64,000 nucleotides of DNA, taken from the NCBI GenBank assembly GCA_030068525.1, contig JASJOS010000014.1, positions 248,001-312,000 of the forward strand, in the 5' to 3' direction. This document shows, in pieces, positions 1-11,916 of the stretch. This DNA is from Xanthocytophaga flava (GTDB taxonomy: Bacteria; Bacteroidota; Bacteroidia; Cytophagales; 172606-1). The first letter of the stretch is position 1, and every line of letters begins with the position of its first letter. Both the position numbers and the translations under genes were made by a program. Under the pieces are notes generated by a model, which worked only from the letters and a program-made list of their open reading frames with translations, searched no databases and was not told the DNA's origin.

Positions 1-1019
1 TATTGGACTCTGCTTTAATGCGTCCAGGTCGTTTTGATAGAATGATTAGTATTGATAAACCTGATCTGAATGGACGAGAATCTATCTTTAAGGTTCACTT
101 GAAACCATTAAAGCTTGCAAGTGATGTAGACCCTAAGAAACTGGCTGCTCAGACTCCTGGTTTTGCTGGTGCAGAGATTGCCAACGTATGTAACGAAGCT
201 GCCCTAATTGCTGCACGTCGTAATAAGTCTTCTGTAGATATGCAGGATTTTCAGGATGCCGTAGATCGTGTAATTGGTGGTCTTGAAAAGAAAAATAAAT
301 TAATTTCTCCTGAAGAGAAAAAGATTGTTGCCTATCATGAAGCTGGGCATGCTGTTGCTGCATGGTTCCTGGAGCATGCCAACCCACTGGTAAAAGTAAG
401 TATCGTACCAAGAGGAGTCGCTGCATTAGGGTATGCGCAGTATTTACCAAGGGAACAGTTCCTTTATACATATGAGCAGTTGTTTGATGAAATGTGTATG
501 ACTTTGGGAGGCCGTGCTGCAGAAGAGATTATATTCGGAAAGGTTTCGACAGGAGCGCTAAGTGATCTGGAACATATTACCAAAATGTCTTATGCTATGG
601 TCACGGTGTACGGAATGAATGAAAAGATTGGAAATGTATCTTTTTATGATTCTAAACAGTCTGAGTATAATTTTAACAAACCTTACTCTGAAGAAACCGG
701 AAAAACTATTGACGAGGAGGTTCGTAAAATTATTGATACAGCTTATCAACATACCAAAAATCTCCTGCTGGAAAAACGTGAGCAATTAGAGATTCTTGCA
801 AAGGAATTGCTTAAGAGAGAAATTATTTTTCAGTCAGACCTTGAGAATCTGATAGGTAAACGCCCATTTGATGAGCCCACTACTTATCAGGCATATCTGA
901 ATGGAAATAAAAAGAAGGATGAAGCAGGTGATGAAGAAGAAACAACCAATGTCCCTGTACATAAGGGACCTGGTACTGTTCCTGACATGGAAGGTAATAC
1001 TGCACCTCTTGAAAAATAA
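1..1019 (+). CDS. ftsH: ATP-dependent zinc metalloprotease FtsH, 3' part
   Basis: This is the C-terminal half of the membrane-anchored AAA+ protease that degrades misfolded or regulatory membrane proteins; the gene begins before the window. It opens in the end of the AAA domain (LRPGRFDR-type arginine-finger region, here ALMRPGRFDR), continues through the AAA lid, then the M41 peptidase domain with the zinc motif HEAGH at 336-350 and the third-ligand region around SDLEHITKMSYAMV. About 340 residues are present of a usual 620-700. The tail is long, charged and low in complexity (KKKDEAGDEEETTN), common in Bacteroidota FtsH. It ends just before a perfect palindromic terminator. Confidence is high; only the 5' end is missing. 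Confidence 0.97.
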   Translation, partial: LDSALMRPGRFDRMISIDKPDLNGRESIFKVHLKPLKLASDVDPKKLAAQTPGFAGAEIANVCNEAALIAARRNKSSVDMQDFQDAVDRVIGGLEKKNKLISPEEKKIVAYHEAGHAVAAWFLEHANPLVKVSIVPRGVAALGYAQYLPREQFLYTYEQLFDEMCMTLGGRAAEEIIFGKVSTGALSDLEHITKMSYAMVTVYGMNEKIGNVSFYDSKQSEYNFNKPYSEETGKTIDEEVRKIIDTAYQHTKNLLLEKREQLEILAKELLKREIIFQSDLENLIGKRPFDEPTTYQAYLNGNKKKDEAGDEEETTNVPVHKGPGTVPDMEGNTAPLEK

Positions 1020-1036
1020 TTATTTATAAGGTTGAC

Positions 1037-1084
1037 ACCAAAAAGAAAGACGCACAATGTACATTGTGCGTCTTTCTTTTTGGT
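1037..1084. terminator. Perfect palindromic bidirectional terminator
   Basis: Two 24-base arms (1037-1060 and 1061-1084) are exact reverse complements with no spacer. The outer part is A-rich on one side and T-rich on the other, so it can terminate in both directions. It lies between the convergent ftsH and a minus-strand secreted-protein gene. Confidence 0.85.
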
Positions 1085-1146
1085 ATTTATTCTTCTCTAG
1101 ATTAAATGTGAATTGCTAATGTTTTTATTGGAGGTATATGACAGAA

Positions 1147-1974
1147 TTATTTTTTTACAAATTTATTACTCTGTGTTCCTGTTTTCAATATATATGCGCC
1201 AGCTTTTAATGTTTTGATGTTTATCTTTTGTCCTTTTCCTTTTAAGATTACCTTTTTCTGTGAATCTACTATTTCATAGTCAGTTTCTTTGGATAAGGTA
1301 AGCAGATCCGTAGGATTGGCGGGTGCAAATGTAATCACTTCTTCTACTGGAGGAGGTGGAGGAGCTGTCTCTGGATTGAAAGTAATAGTTCTGCTATAAA
1401 ATGTTTGGTGTGTATCTGTATTTTGAGCTTTTACACGATATTTATTATCTCCATTTGAGTGCATAACAGGTACTGAATAAACCGCCTGTCCTTGCCCATT
1501 AGCGTTATGCTTTTCTAACACAAGCCAGTTGCCATTGCGAAGACTTTCTATGTAGTAAACAAATTTGGGAGTTTCGTCTGTGATTTTCCAGCGAATAGAA
1601 GTATGCAATACTTCTACACTATCAATCTGAAATCCTGCACTTGGACGTATAACCTGTGGGTTAATTAACCGGGGAGCACAACCATCTTTGTGTGTGATAC
1701 GAATAGTGACAGGTGTGTTCATTTCCAGAAAGGAGAGATCTATCTCAAATGCAGCTAGCTTTATGTTTGAAATAGTTTTCTGGTCGTTTACATATACCTC
1801 GTCTGCACAGTAACTTTTCTTATCCGGAGAAAACGGATTTTGTACAAAAATGTTTTTACCCTGATAAATACCAGATATAATAATTTCTCCTGCATATGAT
1901 GCATAAAAGGATAGAAACAGCCCTGCCAGCAAGCAAAGCTTTCGTAGATTTTTCTTAGAATAAAGATGGGTCAC
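1147..1974 (-). CDS. Secreted protein with T9SS C-terminal sorting tail
   Basis: A 275-residue protein of unknown function. It starts with a basic, hydrophobic signal peptide (KKNLRKLCLLAGLFLSFYASYA) and has a fibronectin/Ig-like middle part (a WKITDETPKFVYYIESL stretch and a YRVKAQNTD stretch). After a proline-rich linker (PPPPPVEE) the last 75 residues look like a type A T9SS sorting domain: a YEIVDSQKKVI strand, an INIKTLKAGAYIL turn and a basic end KFVKK. It is therefore probably exported through the outer membrane by the type IX system. It is alone in its transcription unit. The substrate or binding partner cannot be told. Confidence 0.8.
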   Translation of the reverse strand: MTHLYSKKNLRKLCLLAGLFLSFYASYAGEIIISGIYQGKNIFVQNPFSPDKKSYCADEVYVNDQKTISNIKLAAFEIDLSFLEMNTPVTIRITHKDGCAPRLINPQVIRPSAGFQIDSVEVLHTSIRWKITDETPKFVYYIESLRNGNWLVLEKHNANGQGQAVYSVPVMHSNGDNKYRVKAQNTDTHQTFYSRTITFNPETAPPPPPVEEVITFAPANPTDLLTLSKETDYEIVDSQKKVILKGKGQKINIKTLKAGAYILKTGTQSNKFVKK

Positions 1975-2060
1975 AGTTGAAAAATGTATAGTATGTGCAA
2001 ATTTGCGCGAAATATGGATTTATTTCCAGATAAAAAAATACAAAAATGCCTATGTGCAAT

Positions 2061-2097
2061 AAAAAAGCAGAAACAGTATATTCTGCTCTGCTTTTTT
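2061..2097 (-). terminator. Hairpin terminator after small minus-strand gene
   Basis: The outer arms AAAAAAGCAG (2061-2070) and CTGCTTTTTT (2088-2097) are complementary, and an alternative inner stem AGCAGAA/TTCTGCT also exists. It lies 30 bp downstream of the small gene at 2126-2335. Confidence 0.65.
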
Positions 2098-2125
2098 AAT
2101 ACTGACTTGTAGTTAGTTGATGATG

Positions 2126-2335
2126 TTAGCTAAGCGTTTTAGGCTTGTTTTCTTCAATTTCTTGTGTGTCAGATTGAAGTTCTCTTAGCAAATGAACAAT
2201 TTCCCTGATTTGACTACATAATTCAGGATGTTCACGGAATAAAGTACTTGCATGTTGTGGGTACTGTTGGATAAGTTTGCGCATCTTATCCATTCGGGAA
2301 CTAATCTGTTGTAACTCTTGAGTTATGATAGCCAT
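2126..2335 (-). CDS. Small helical protein of unknown function
   Basis: A 69-residue protein rich in Gln, Glu, Leu and Ile with heptad-like spacing (ITQELQQISSRMDKMRKLIQ, then IREIVHLLRELQSDTQEIEE), so probably two helices forming a coiled coil. It has no signal peptide or membrane segment. A terminator follows it. I do not recognise the family. It is favoured as real by amino-acid composition and the nearby terminator. Confidence 0.55.
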   Translation of the reverse strand: MAIITQELQQISSRMDKMRKLIQQYPQHASTLFREHPELCSQIREIVHLLRELQSDTQEIEENKPKTLS

Positions 2336-2646
2336 GCATGAGATGAGTTTGGTTGGCGTAGTTTTTCTTTAACGCTGGCTTTAGAGTTAAAAACTCTATA
2401 AAAATAGAAGGCTAAGGTAATAAAATTTGTGAGTGATTATCAAGAGAATGCATATAAAAAATAAAGCACATTGGTAAGGCGTTGATAAATAGTGCTTTAT
2501 CTTTAGATATAACTAATAAATAAAGCTCATAGTGAAGACTATGAGCTTTGGAGACAGAGTGAACACAACTAACGAATGAGATAAACTCATATCGTTAAAT
2601 CTTAGGTATTATTAAAAGCAATAGGCTTTAGTATCATTATATGGAA
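2336..2646. other. Intergenic stretch with two hairpins
   Basis: No gene seen. A perfect 12-bp stem with a GAAG loop (2522-2533 and 2538-2549) lies about 100 bp after the next minus-strand gene and is probably its terminator. A second, looser inverted repeat pairs ATAAAGCAC (2461-2469) with GTGCTTTAT (2492-2500). Confidence 0.5.
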
Positions 2647-3321
2647 TTAAAATCCATTGGCTGTTTTTTCTTGTTCAGCAATTCGAGCCATTGCCTGTGG
2701 CTTCCATTGATTATAGGCCATAATTAATTGCTCATATGTTTCAGGAGTAATTTTCTCATGACTTAATAGAGATTCTGTACCTGGAAAATCATAAAAGTAG
2801 GTGGCAAGTTCTTGTTTCCGTTTGGAAATATGTGGGTCAAATATCTTTAGTGCTTTTCCTTCTCCTGAAATCACAGGAATCTTTCCTCCAAAGTAATCAG
2901 GCGTTTTTACGGAATTGACCGCAGAACTAAGAGCTTCTTTCAGTGAATAGCCTATTTCATCTCCTAACCGTGGAGAGTTTTGTATTAGATCAGCCAATAC
3001 TGCCTCGTCACAGTAATAGAGATTAGCATAACCAGCTGTATGTCTGAGTAAAAATATAGGAGTAGAACCAAGATATTGTGTTTCAAATTCCTGAAGGCCG
3101 TTATAGAATGCTTTGATATCACCTGGAGTATAGCGGACATTCCGGTTTTTCACAAATGCAAACATCTCCCGATTATTATCTGAAAGACGTTGTGTGAACT
3201 TAATCGCTGTATAAATAGTATCCCCTTCATTGGTAACCAAATAGCTACGAGCAGATTGACCAAATACAGTAGATGACAAGCTAAGAAAAAGAAGTATTCC
3301 TGTAAGAGTAAATTTTTGCAT
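2647..3321 (-). CDS. Secreted or periplasmic protein, unknown function
   Basis: A 224-residue protein with a clear signal peptide (MQKFTLTGILLFLSLSSTVFG, then Q). The mature part begins with a strand-rich segment (SYLVTNEGDTIYTAIKF, with a VRYTPGDIKAFYN motif) like many uncharacterised Bacteroidota proteins that start by describing a 'value with unit' fold; that comparison is only an impression. No catalytic motif is visible. It is transcribed alone toward a hairpin at 2522-2549. Confidence 0.7.
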   Translation of the reverse strand: MQKFTLTGILLFLSLSSTVFGQSARSYLVTNEGDTIYTAIKFTQRLSDNNREMFAFVKNRNVRYTPGDIKAFYNGLQEFETQYLGSTPIFLLRHTAGYANLYYCDEAVLADLIQNSPRLGDEIGYSLKEALSSAVNSVKTPDYFGGKIPVISGEGKALKIFDPHISKRKQELATYFYDFPGTESLLSHEKITPETYEQLIMAYNQWKPQAMARIAEQEKTANGF

Positions 3322-3464
3322 AGTCTGATTCTAGTTTGAGTTTTATATAGAATCAGGTAGAAAAAGTAACTGAAATAAACAGTAACAAGTGTGTAAGAAA
3401 ATTGTCAATTTTAGCTAATTCATCATTATTCTTGTATGAGAATGATGAATTAGCTTCTTGTATT

Positions 3465-6830
<3,366 letters not shown>

Positions 6831-7170
6831 CTAGCTTGTTATTTAAACAAAACTTATCCGAATAGCATATGAGCTCGGAAAGAAATAAATAAATCTTGTT
6901 ACATAAAATGTTTTGTATTACGCACATAAATTGTATTTCTTTCAGTGATGTTTGGATTATCTCGTGTAAGGTGTAAATATGTATAACCTATACATGAATA
7001 GGGATAAAAAATGTTTGAATAAATCTGCAATAAAAGATAAAGATATTACAGTGTAAGAAATGAGGTGTAATTGCTGAGATATTGCCGTATATGATAATTG
7101 GTGTTAAGTTTTTGTTAAAATGTCTGTTGGCTATAGTGTTGATTATGAATATATTAACAGTTATTAACAC

Positions 7171-7190
7171 TTATCCACAAGTTATCCACA
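7171..7190 (+). promoter_or_regulatory. Two tandem perfect DnaA boxes
   Basis: TTATCCACA occurs at 7171-7179 and again at 7182-7190 in the same orientation, starts 11 bp apart. Both match the E. coli high-affinity DnaA box exactly. They lie 300 bp before nrdB, just upstream of its predicted promoter. DnaA control of nrdAB is known in E. coli; a role here is inference. Confidence 0.55.
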
Positions 7191-7201
7191 ATATTTTGTG
7201 G
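7186..7201. promoter_or_regulatory. NrdR-box-like palindrome upstream of nrdB
   Basis: CCACAATATTTTGTGG is a perfect inverted repeat around a four-base centre and matches the NrdR box consensus (acaCwAtATaTwGtgt) at 13 of 16 positions. It overlaps the second DnaA box and lies 22 bp before a TACATTTG -7 element (7224-7231). NrdR boxes usually occur in pairs; no good second copy was found nearby. Confidence 0.45.
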
Positions 7202-7223
7202 GTAATCTCTTTAGGCTCACTTT

Positions 7224-7231
7224 TACATTTG
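7224..7231 (+). promoter_or_regulatory. Candidate -7 element of the nrdB promoter
   Basis: TACATTTG matches the Bacteroidota -7 consensus TAnnTTTG. The nearest upstream TTG ends 25 bp away, longer than the usual 17-23, so the -33 element is uncertain. If used, the nrdB leader is about 250 nt. Confidence 0.4.
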
Positions 7232-7271
7232 TAATACTCAAACCTCACAACTGAGTCAATGACTATTATTT

Positions 7272-7463
7272 ATGTGTGAGTGGAAAAAAAGATCTGATAA
7301 AATAATAGCTTTGTGTACAGCGAAACTTCCACCCATTAACCTGCAAATAAATAATTTCAGTTCGTTTAGCGAACATTATGTTGTAGGTTTGTTACAAGAA
7401 AATCAGAGCCCGCTGCTGATTAGACAGATGTTTGATCAGATACCAAAGGACATAGTAAAATGA
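7272..7463 (+). CDS. Possible small leader protein before nrdB
   Basis: A 63-codon ATG frame that would start about 35 nt after the predicted nrdB transcription start and end 26 nt before the nrdB ATG. The C-terminal half (LLQENQSPLLIRQMFDQIPKDIVK) has protein-like composition. It resembles nothing I know. It may be a chance frame in a long leader. Confidence 0.3.
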   Translation: MCEWKKRSDKIIALCTAKLPPINLQINNFSSFSEHYVVGLLQENQSPLLIRQMFDQIPKDIVK

Positions 7464-7489
7464 TCTGTTAATTTTAATTGAAAAGAAAT

Positions 7490-8482
7490 ATGAGTAAATC
7501 TTCAGGCACTGCTCCTGAGCCATTACTGGCAGAGGATCCAAATCGGTTTGTATTGTTTCCGATTGAGCATAATGACATCTGGCAAATGTATAAGCAGGCT
7601 GAAGCAAGTTTTTGGACTGCAGAAGAAATAGATCTGTCACCAGATTTAGTAGACTGGGAAAAATTGAATGATGGAGAGCGGCATTTTATATCCCACGTAC
7701 TGGCGTTCTTTGCTGCTAGTGATGGTATTGTAAATGAAAATCTGGGTGTCAACTTTCTGGCTGAAGTACAGTTTCCTGAAGCTAAATGTTTCTATGGATT
7801 TCAGGTAATGATGGAAAATATCCATTCTGAAACCTACTCTTTGCTGATTGATACGTATGTAAAAGATCCCAAAGAGAAAAACAAGCTTTTCAATGCATTA
7901 GAGACAGTACCTTGTGTGGCTAAAAAAGGAGAGTGGGCATTGCGTTGGATAAATAGTGAGAACTTTGTAGAGCGTCTTATCGCCTTTGCTGCAGTAGAAG
8001 GAATATTCTTTTCTGGATCGTTTTGTTCTATCTTTTGGTTAAAAAAGCGGGGCTTGATGCCAGGATTATCATTTTCGAATGAACTGATTTCGCGTGATGA
8101 AGGTTTGCATTGTGAGTTTGCTTGTTTATTGTATACTCAATATGTAGTAAATAAACTGCCACAGGATGAGATCTATGCAATCATTACTGATGCTGTAGCC
8201 ATTGAAAAAGAGTTTATTACAGAAGCATTGCCAGTAGATTTGATTGGTATGAACTCCCGGTTGATGGCTCAGTATATTGAGTACGTAGCTGATTTTTGGC
8301 TGATTCGTTTAGGATATGAACCATATTACAATACGGCTAATCCATTCGATTTTATGACCGCTATTTCTTTACAAGGAAAAACAAATTTCTTTGAGAAACG
8401 TGTGGGAGAATACCAGAAAGCTGGAGTGTTGTCAGGAGGAGAAAAAGACGGAGCCAAGTTCACACTAGACGAAGATTTTTAA
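7490..8482 (+). CDS. nrdB: Ribonucleotide reductase class Ia small subunit (R2)
   Basis: Holds the diiron centre and tyrosyl radical that start reduction of ribonucleotides to deoxyribonucleotides; works with NrdA. I use the ATG at 7490 instead of the upstream TTG at 7478. Iron ligands Asp78, Glu109, His112, Glu170, Glu204 and His207 are present, and the radical tyrosine is Tyr116 in ENIHSETYS. The spacing 78-109-112-116 equals that of mouse R2 (139-170-173-177, from memory). The C-terminus FTLDEDF is almost the eukaryotic R1-binding peptide FTLDADF. The gene is followed by nrdA after an unusual 427-bp gap. Confidence 0.97.
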   Translation: MSKSSGTAPEPLLAEDPNRFVLFPIEHNDIWQMYKQAEASFWTAEEIDLSPDLVDWEKLNDGERHFISHVLAFFAASDGIVNENLGVNFLAEVQFPEAKCFYGFQVMMENIHSETYSLLIDTYVKDPKEKNKLFNALETVPCVAKKGEWALRWINSENFVERLIAFAAVEGIFFSGSFCSIFWLKKRGLMPGLSFSNELISRDEGLHCEFACLLYTQYVVNKLPQDEIYAIITDAVAIEKEFITEALPVDLIGMNSRLMAQYIEYVADFWLIRLGYEPYYNTANPFDFMTAISLQGKTNFFEKRVGEYQKAGVLSGGEKDGAKFTLDEDF

Positions 8483-8640
8483 GAGCCTCTCCAACCTCTG
8501 TAAAGAGGAAGTATAAGTGCCTTCTTTGGGGAGAGAAGGCGGGGATACCCCCAGCTACAGCCATCTATGAACAATACGGAGCCTCGATGCGTCGGGGCAC
8601 CTTTTCTATAAATCCGGAATTCCGGGTATTATTTTTTATA
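8483..8640. other. Hairpin-rich intergenic element between nrdB and nrdA
   Basis: Five short GC-rich stems follow each other: 8495-8508 (CCTCT/AGAGG), 8519-8540 (GCCTTCT/AGAAGGC), 8541-8551 (GGGG/CCCC), 8581-8598 (GCCTCGA/TCGGGGC with a TGCG loop and one G-U pair) and the palindrome 8614-8625 (CCGGAATTCCGG) followed by a T-rich tract. It could be a degenerate intergenic repeat, a structured RNA, or the nrdB terminator region. I do not recognise a known riboswitch. Confidence 0.5.
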
Positions 8641-8670
8641 AAATATATTGTCTGAGTGAGGATATATTTG
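8638..8670 (+). promoter_or_regulatory. Candidate nrdA promoter with NrdR-like site
   Basis: TATATTTG at 8663-8670 fits the TAnnTTTG -7 consensus. Just before it, 8638-8653 (ATAAAATATATTGTCT) matches the NrdR consensus at 13 of 16 positions but lacks the first conserved C. No -33 TTG at proper spacing is seen. It implies that nrdA may have its own promoter and a 240-nt leader. Confidence 0.35.
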
Positions 8671-8909
8671 CGACAATGTGAATAATTTACAGGAGTTGTG
8701 ATCCTGAAAGTTCTGGTTGATCAATTGTATTCTGGTGCGGGCAATTTGCATAACAAACCCATAAACTGTCCTTGTAGAAAGGCAGAAAAACAAACCACTA
8801 TCAACCTCTTACTTCTGTTTTTAATAGAAATAAGAAAACTGAAAATGAACGCTTTTCCATTTTGAATCAGGAACATTAAAACCGTTTCAACCACAAATTA
8901 TTCTAAATT

Positions 8910-11381
8910 ATGTATGTAATTAAAAGAGACGGGCGACGTGAATCAGTCAAATTTGACAAAGTAACGGCGCGTATTGAAAAACTTTGCTACGGACTTGAGA
9001 CCAGTTATGTAAATCCCATTACTGTAGCACGTCGCGTTATTGACGGCATCTATGACGGTGTAACTACTGTTGAGCTGGATAATCTGGCTGCTGAAACTGC
9101 TGCATCATTAACCACTACGCACCCGGATTATGCTATCCTGGCCGCGCGTATTGCCATCTCCAACCTGCACAAAATTACCAGTAAGTCGTTTTTCAATACA
9201 ATGAAGCGACTATATACTTATGTTGATCCTAAGACAGGTGAAAATGCCGGATTGTTGTCTAAGGAAACATTTGATGTTATTAAGAAACATGCGGATCTGC
9301 TGGATTCCAGTATTATCTATGATAGAGACTTTGGATATGACTACTTTGGTTTCAAAACCTTAGAGCGTTCTTATCTGATGAAGTTGGATGGGAAGGTTGT
9401 TGAACGTCCTCAACACATGTTGATGCGTGTGTCTGTAGGGATTCATGGAGATGATATTGAGAAAGTTATTGAAACATATAACCTGTTGTCTGAACGTTGG
9501 TTTACACATGCTACACCAACATTATTCAACGCAGGTACACCAAAACCACAGTTGTCAAGTTGCTTCCTGCTGACAACTCAGGATGATAGCATTGATGGTA
9601 TCTATGATACATTAAAGCAGTGTGCACTGATCTCTCAGTCTGCTGGTGGTATTGGTTTGTCTATCCATAACGTTCGTGCTACGGGTAGCTATATCAAAGG
9701 AACTAATGGTACCTCAAATGGTATCATTCCAATGCTGAAAGTATTTAACGATACCGCACGTTATGTAGATCAGGGTGGTGGAAAACGTAAAGGTGCGTTT
9801 GCAATCTACCTGGAGCCATGGCATGCAGATATCTTTGAATTTCTGCAACTGAAGAAAAACCACGGTAAAGAAGAATTACGTGCACGTGACTTGTTCTATG
9901 CCTTGTGGATTTCTGATTTGTTCATGAAGCGTGTGGAGCAAAACAGTACCTGGACGCTGATGTGTCCAAATGAATGTCCTGGTCTGGCTGATTGTTATGG
10001 AGATGAGTTTGAAGCGTTGTATGAGAAATATGAACGTGAAGGTCGTGGCCGTAAGACAATTAAAGCACAGGATCTGTGGTTTGAGATTATTGAGTCTCAG
10101 ATTGAGACAGGTACCCCTTATATTCTGTATAAAGATCATGCGAACCGCAAGTCTAACCAGAAAAACCTGGGTACTATCAAGTCTTCAAACCTGTGTACAG
10201 AGATCATGGAGTATACTTCAAAAGATGAAGTAGCTGTATGTAACCTGGCATCTATTGCATTGCCTAAATTCATTGAAGATGGTAAGTTTAATCACCAGAA
10301 GTTATATGATGTAACAAAGGTAATTACACGTAACCTGAACAAGATTATTGATATTAACTATTACCCAGTACCTGAAGCTGAACGTAGTAACAAACGTCAC
10401 CGTCCTATTGGTATTGGTGTGCAAGGTCTGGCTGATGCATTTATCATGCTACGTATGCCATTCGAATCAGAAGAGGCTCGTGGCTTGAATGAAGATATCT
10501 TTGAAACGATTTACTTTGCTGCAATGACAGCTTCTATGGAGCTGGCAAAAGAGCATGGACCTTATGAAACTTTCAAAGGTTCTCCATTATCAAAAGGCAT
10601 ATTCCAGTTTGATATGTGGGATATTACACCAAAATCAAACCGTTGGGACTGGAATGCATTGCGTGCAGATGTGAAGAAACATGGAGCCAGAAACTCTTTG
10701 TTATTAGCTCCAATGCCAACCGCTTCTACATCTCAGATTCTGGGTAATAACGAATGTTTTGAACCATATACTTCTAATATCTACACTCGTCGTGTATTGT
10801 CTGGAGAGTTTGCAGTTGTAAACAAACACTTGTTAAAAGATCTGGTACGTCTGGGATTGTGGAATACACAAATGCGTGATGCGATTATCGCAGGTAAAGG
10901 TTCAATCCAACATATTGCTGATATTCCTCAGCATATCAAAGACTTATACAAAACTGTATGGGAGATCAAACAAAAGGCAATCATCGAAATGTCTGCTGAT
11001 CGTGGAGCATATATCTGTCAGAGTCAGAGTTTGAACCTGCATATTCAGGATCCTAACTTTGGTAAACTGACTTCTATGCACTTCTATGCGTGGAAAAAAG
11101 GTCTGAAAACAGGTATGTATTACTTGCGTACCAAAGCGGCTGCTGATGCTGTACAGTTTACATTGCAAAAACAAGCCGAGGTTGCATTGCAACCTGTAGT
11201 AACGGAGGCTGATCATGCATTAGCTACGGCTGCTAAGACTGTAGTAGATGAAGTACGCAAGATGGAAACTCAAGCTCCTAAAGTAGCTTCTCCACAGATT
11301 GATATGGATTACGAACAAAAAATGAAAGATATGACCTGTTCACTGGATGATCCAGAAGGTTGTGAAGCTTGCGGATCGTAA
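8910..11381 (+). CDS. nrdA: Ribonucleoside-diphosphate reductase large subunit (R1)
   Basis: Catalytic subunit of class Ia ribonucleotide reductase, giving dNTP precursors for DNA synthesis. An N-terminal ATP-cone ([17 protein letters not shown], about 1-90) provides dATP-sensitive control. Active-site residues are Cys218 and Cys444 (redox pair), Cys429 (thiyl radical) with Asn427 and Glu431, and the radical-transfer pair Tyr737-Tyr738. These numbers are the same as in mouse/human R1 as I recall them, so the protein is nearly gap-free against the eukaryotic type. The C-terminal shuttle pair is Cys818/Cys821 in GCEACGS. At 823 residues it is slightly longer than the 792 of mouse. A terminator follows. 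Confidence 0.97.
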   Translation: MYVIKRDGRRESVKFDKVTARIEKLCYGLETSYVNPITVARRVIDGIYDGVTTVELDNLAAETAASLTTTHPDYAILAARIAISNLHKITSKSFFNTMKRLYTYVDPKTGENAGLLSKETFDVIKKHADLLDSSIIYDRDFGYDYFGFKTLERSYLMKLDGKVVERPQHMLMRVSVGIHGDDIEKVIETYNLLSERWFTHATPTLFNAGTPKPQLSSCFLLTTQDDSIDGIYDTLKQCALISQSAGGIGLSIHNVRATGSYIKGTNGTSNGIIPMLKVFNDTARYVDQGGGKRKGAFAIYLEPWHADIFEFLQLKKNHGKEELRARDLFYALWISDLFMKRVEQNSTWTLMCPNECPGLADCYGDEFEALYEKYEREGRGRKTIKAQDLWFEIIESQIETGTPYILYKDHANRKSNQKNLGTIKSSNLCTEIMEYTSKDEVAVCNLASIALPKFIEDGKFNHQKLYDVTKVITRNLNKIIDINYYPVPEAERSNKRHRPIGIGVQGLADAFIMLRMPFESEEARGLNEDIFETIYFAAMTASMELAKEHGPYETFKGSPLSKGIFQFDMWDITPKSNRWDWNALRADVKKHGARNSLLLAPMPTASTSQILGNNECFEPYTSNIYTRRVLSGEFAVVNKHLLKDLVRLGLWNTQMRDAIIAGKGSIQHIADIPQHIKDLYKTVWEIKQKAIIEMSADRGAYICQSQSLNLHIQDPNFGKLTSMHFYAWKKGLKTGMYYLRTKAAADAVQFTLQKQAEVALQPVVTEADHALATAAKTVVDEVRKMETQAPKVASPQIDMDYEQKMKDMTCSLDDPEGCEACGS

Positions 11382-11410
11382 TTATTTAAGTACTGATGTG
11401 ATATAAGTCA

Positions 11411-11440
11411 AAATCCTCTCAATGTATGTTGAGGGGATTT
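11411..11440 (+). terminator. nrdA terminator
   Basis: AAATCCTCTCAA (11411-11422) pairs with TTGAGGGGATTT (11429-11440), one G-U pair, six-base loop, followed by a T-rich tract. It lies 30 bp after the nrdA stop. Confidence 0.85.
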
Positions 11441-11506
11441 TTTATTTTATTAAAGGTCTAAATTTGTTATTGCCAACATTCGTTAAGTTTTCCTCGATCA
11501 TTTCCT

Positions 11507-11707
11507 TTAGTAAAACTCCTGAATAATATTTTTTCGGTAATCAGAAGTTACTTTTAGTGATGCTATTTTGTATATAAGATCTGTAGCTCTTCGATGATAT
11601 CCACCTTCCTGAAAATTTAATAATTCACAACAGATACTTGTACCTGTAAGTAGTCTTGTACCTGTTATTTTAACGGTTTTTTGTTGGTTGTTTGTCTGTG
11701 TCTGCAT
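11507..11707 (-). CDS. Small hypothetical protein
   Basis: A 66-codon ATG frame on the minus strand in an otherwise empty 535-bp gap between nrdA and the LRR gene. The sequence (KTVKITGTRLLTGTSICCEL, then GYHRRATDLIYKIASLKV) has a plausible protein composition with no signal peptide. I recognise no family. It has no clear terminator of its own. Confidence 0.35.
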   Translation of the reverse strand: MQTQTNNQQKTVKITGTRLLTGTSICCELLNFQEGGYHRRATDLIYKIASLKVTSDYRKNIIQEFY

Positions 11708-11916
11708 CGTGTTATACTGTTCGTATAGATTTTTATGACAATAGTTGTATAATATGAGTGTAGGTTTTTATTATATTATTGTTTTTCTTTATTCAGTAAA
11801 ATAAATACCTTTCAAAATAGTTGCATTCTTCTCTTCCAGAAACCTTCCTATCCTATTAAATATCCAGCATCTGTATCAGGTGTTACTAGCTATGTTATTT
11901 GTAATTTTTTTCTTTT

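Noticed and set aside
6988-7170. 60-codon minus-strand frame next to the nrdB promoter
   Set aside because: It lies in the AT-rich regulatory region and is dominated by Ile, Asn and Phe.
7171-7201. Replication origin suggested by the two DnaA boxes
   Set aside because: Only two boxes are present, no dnaA, dnaN or gidA gene is near, and the site fits an nrd promoter better.
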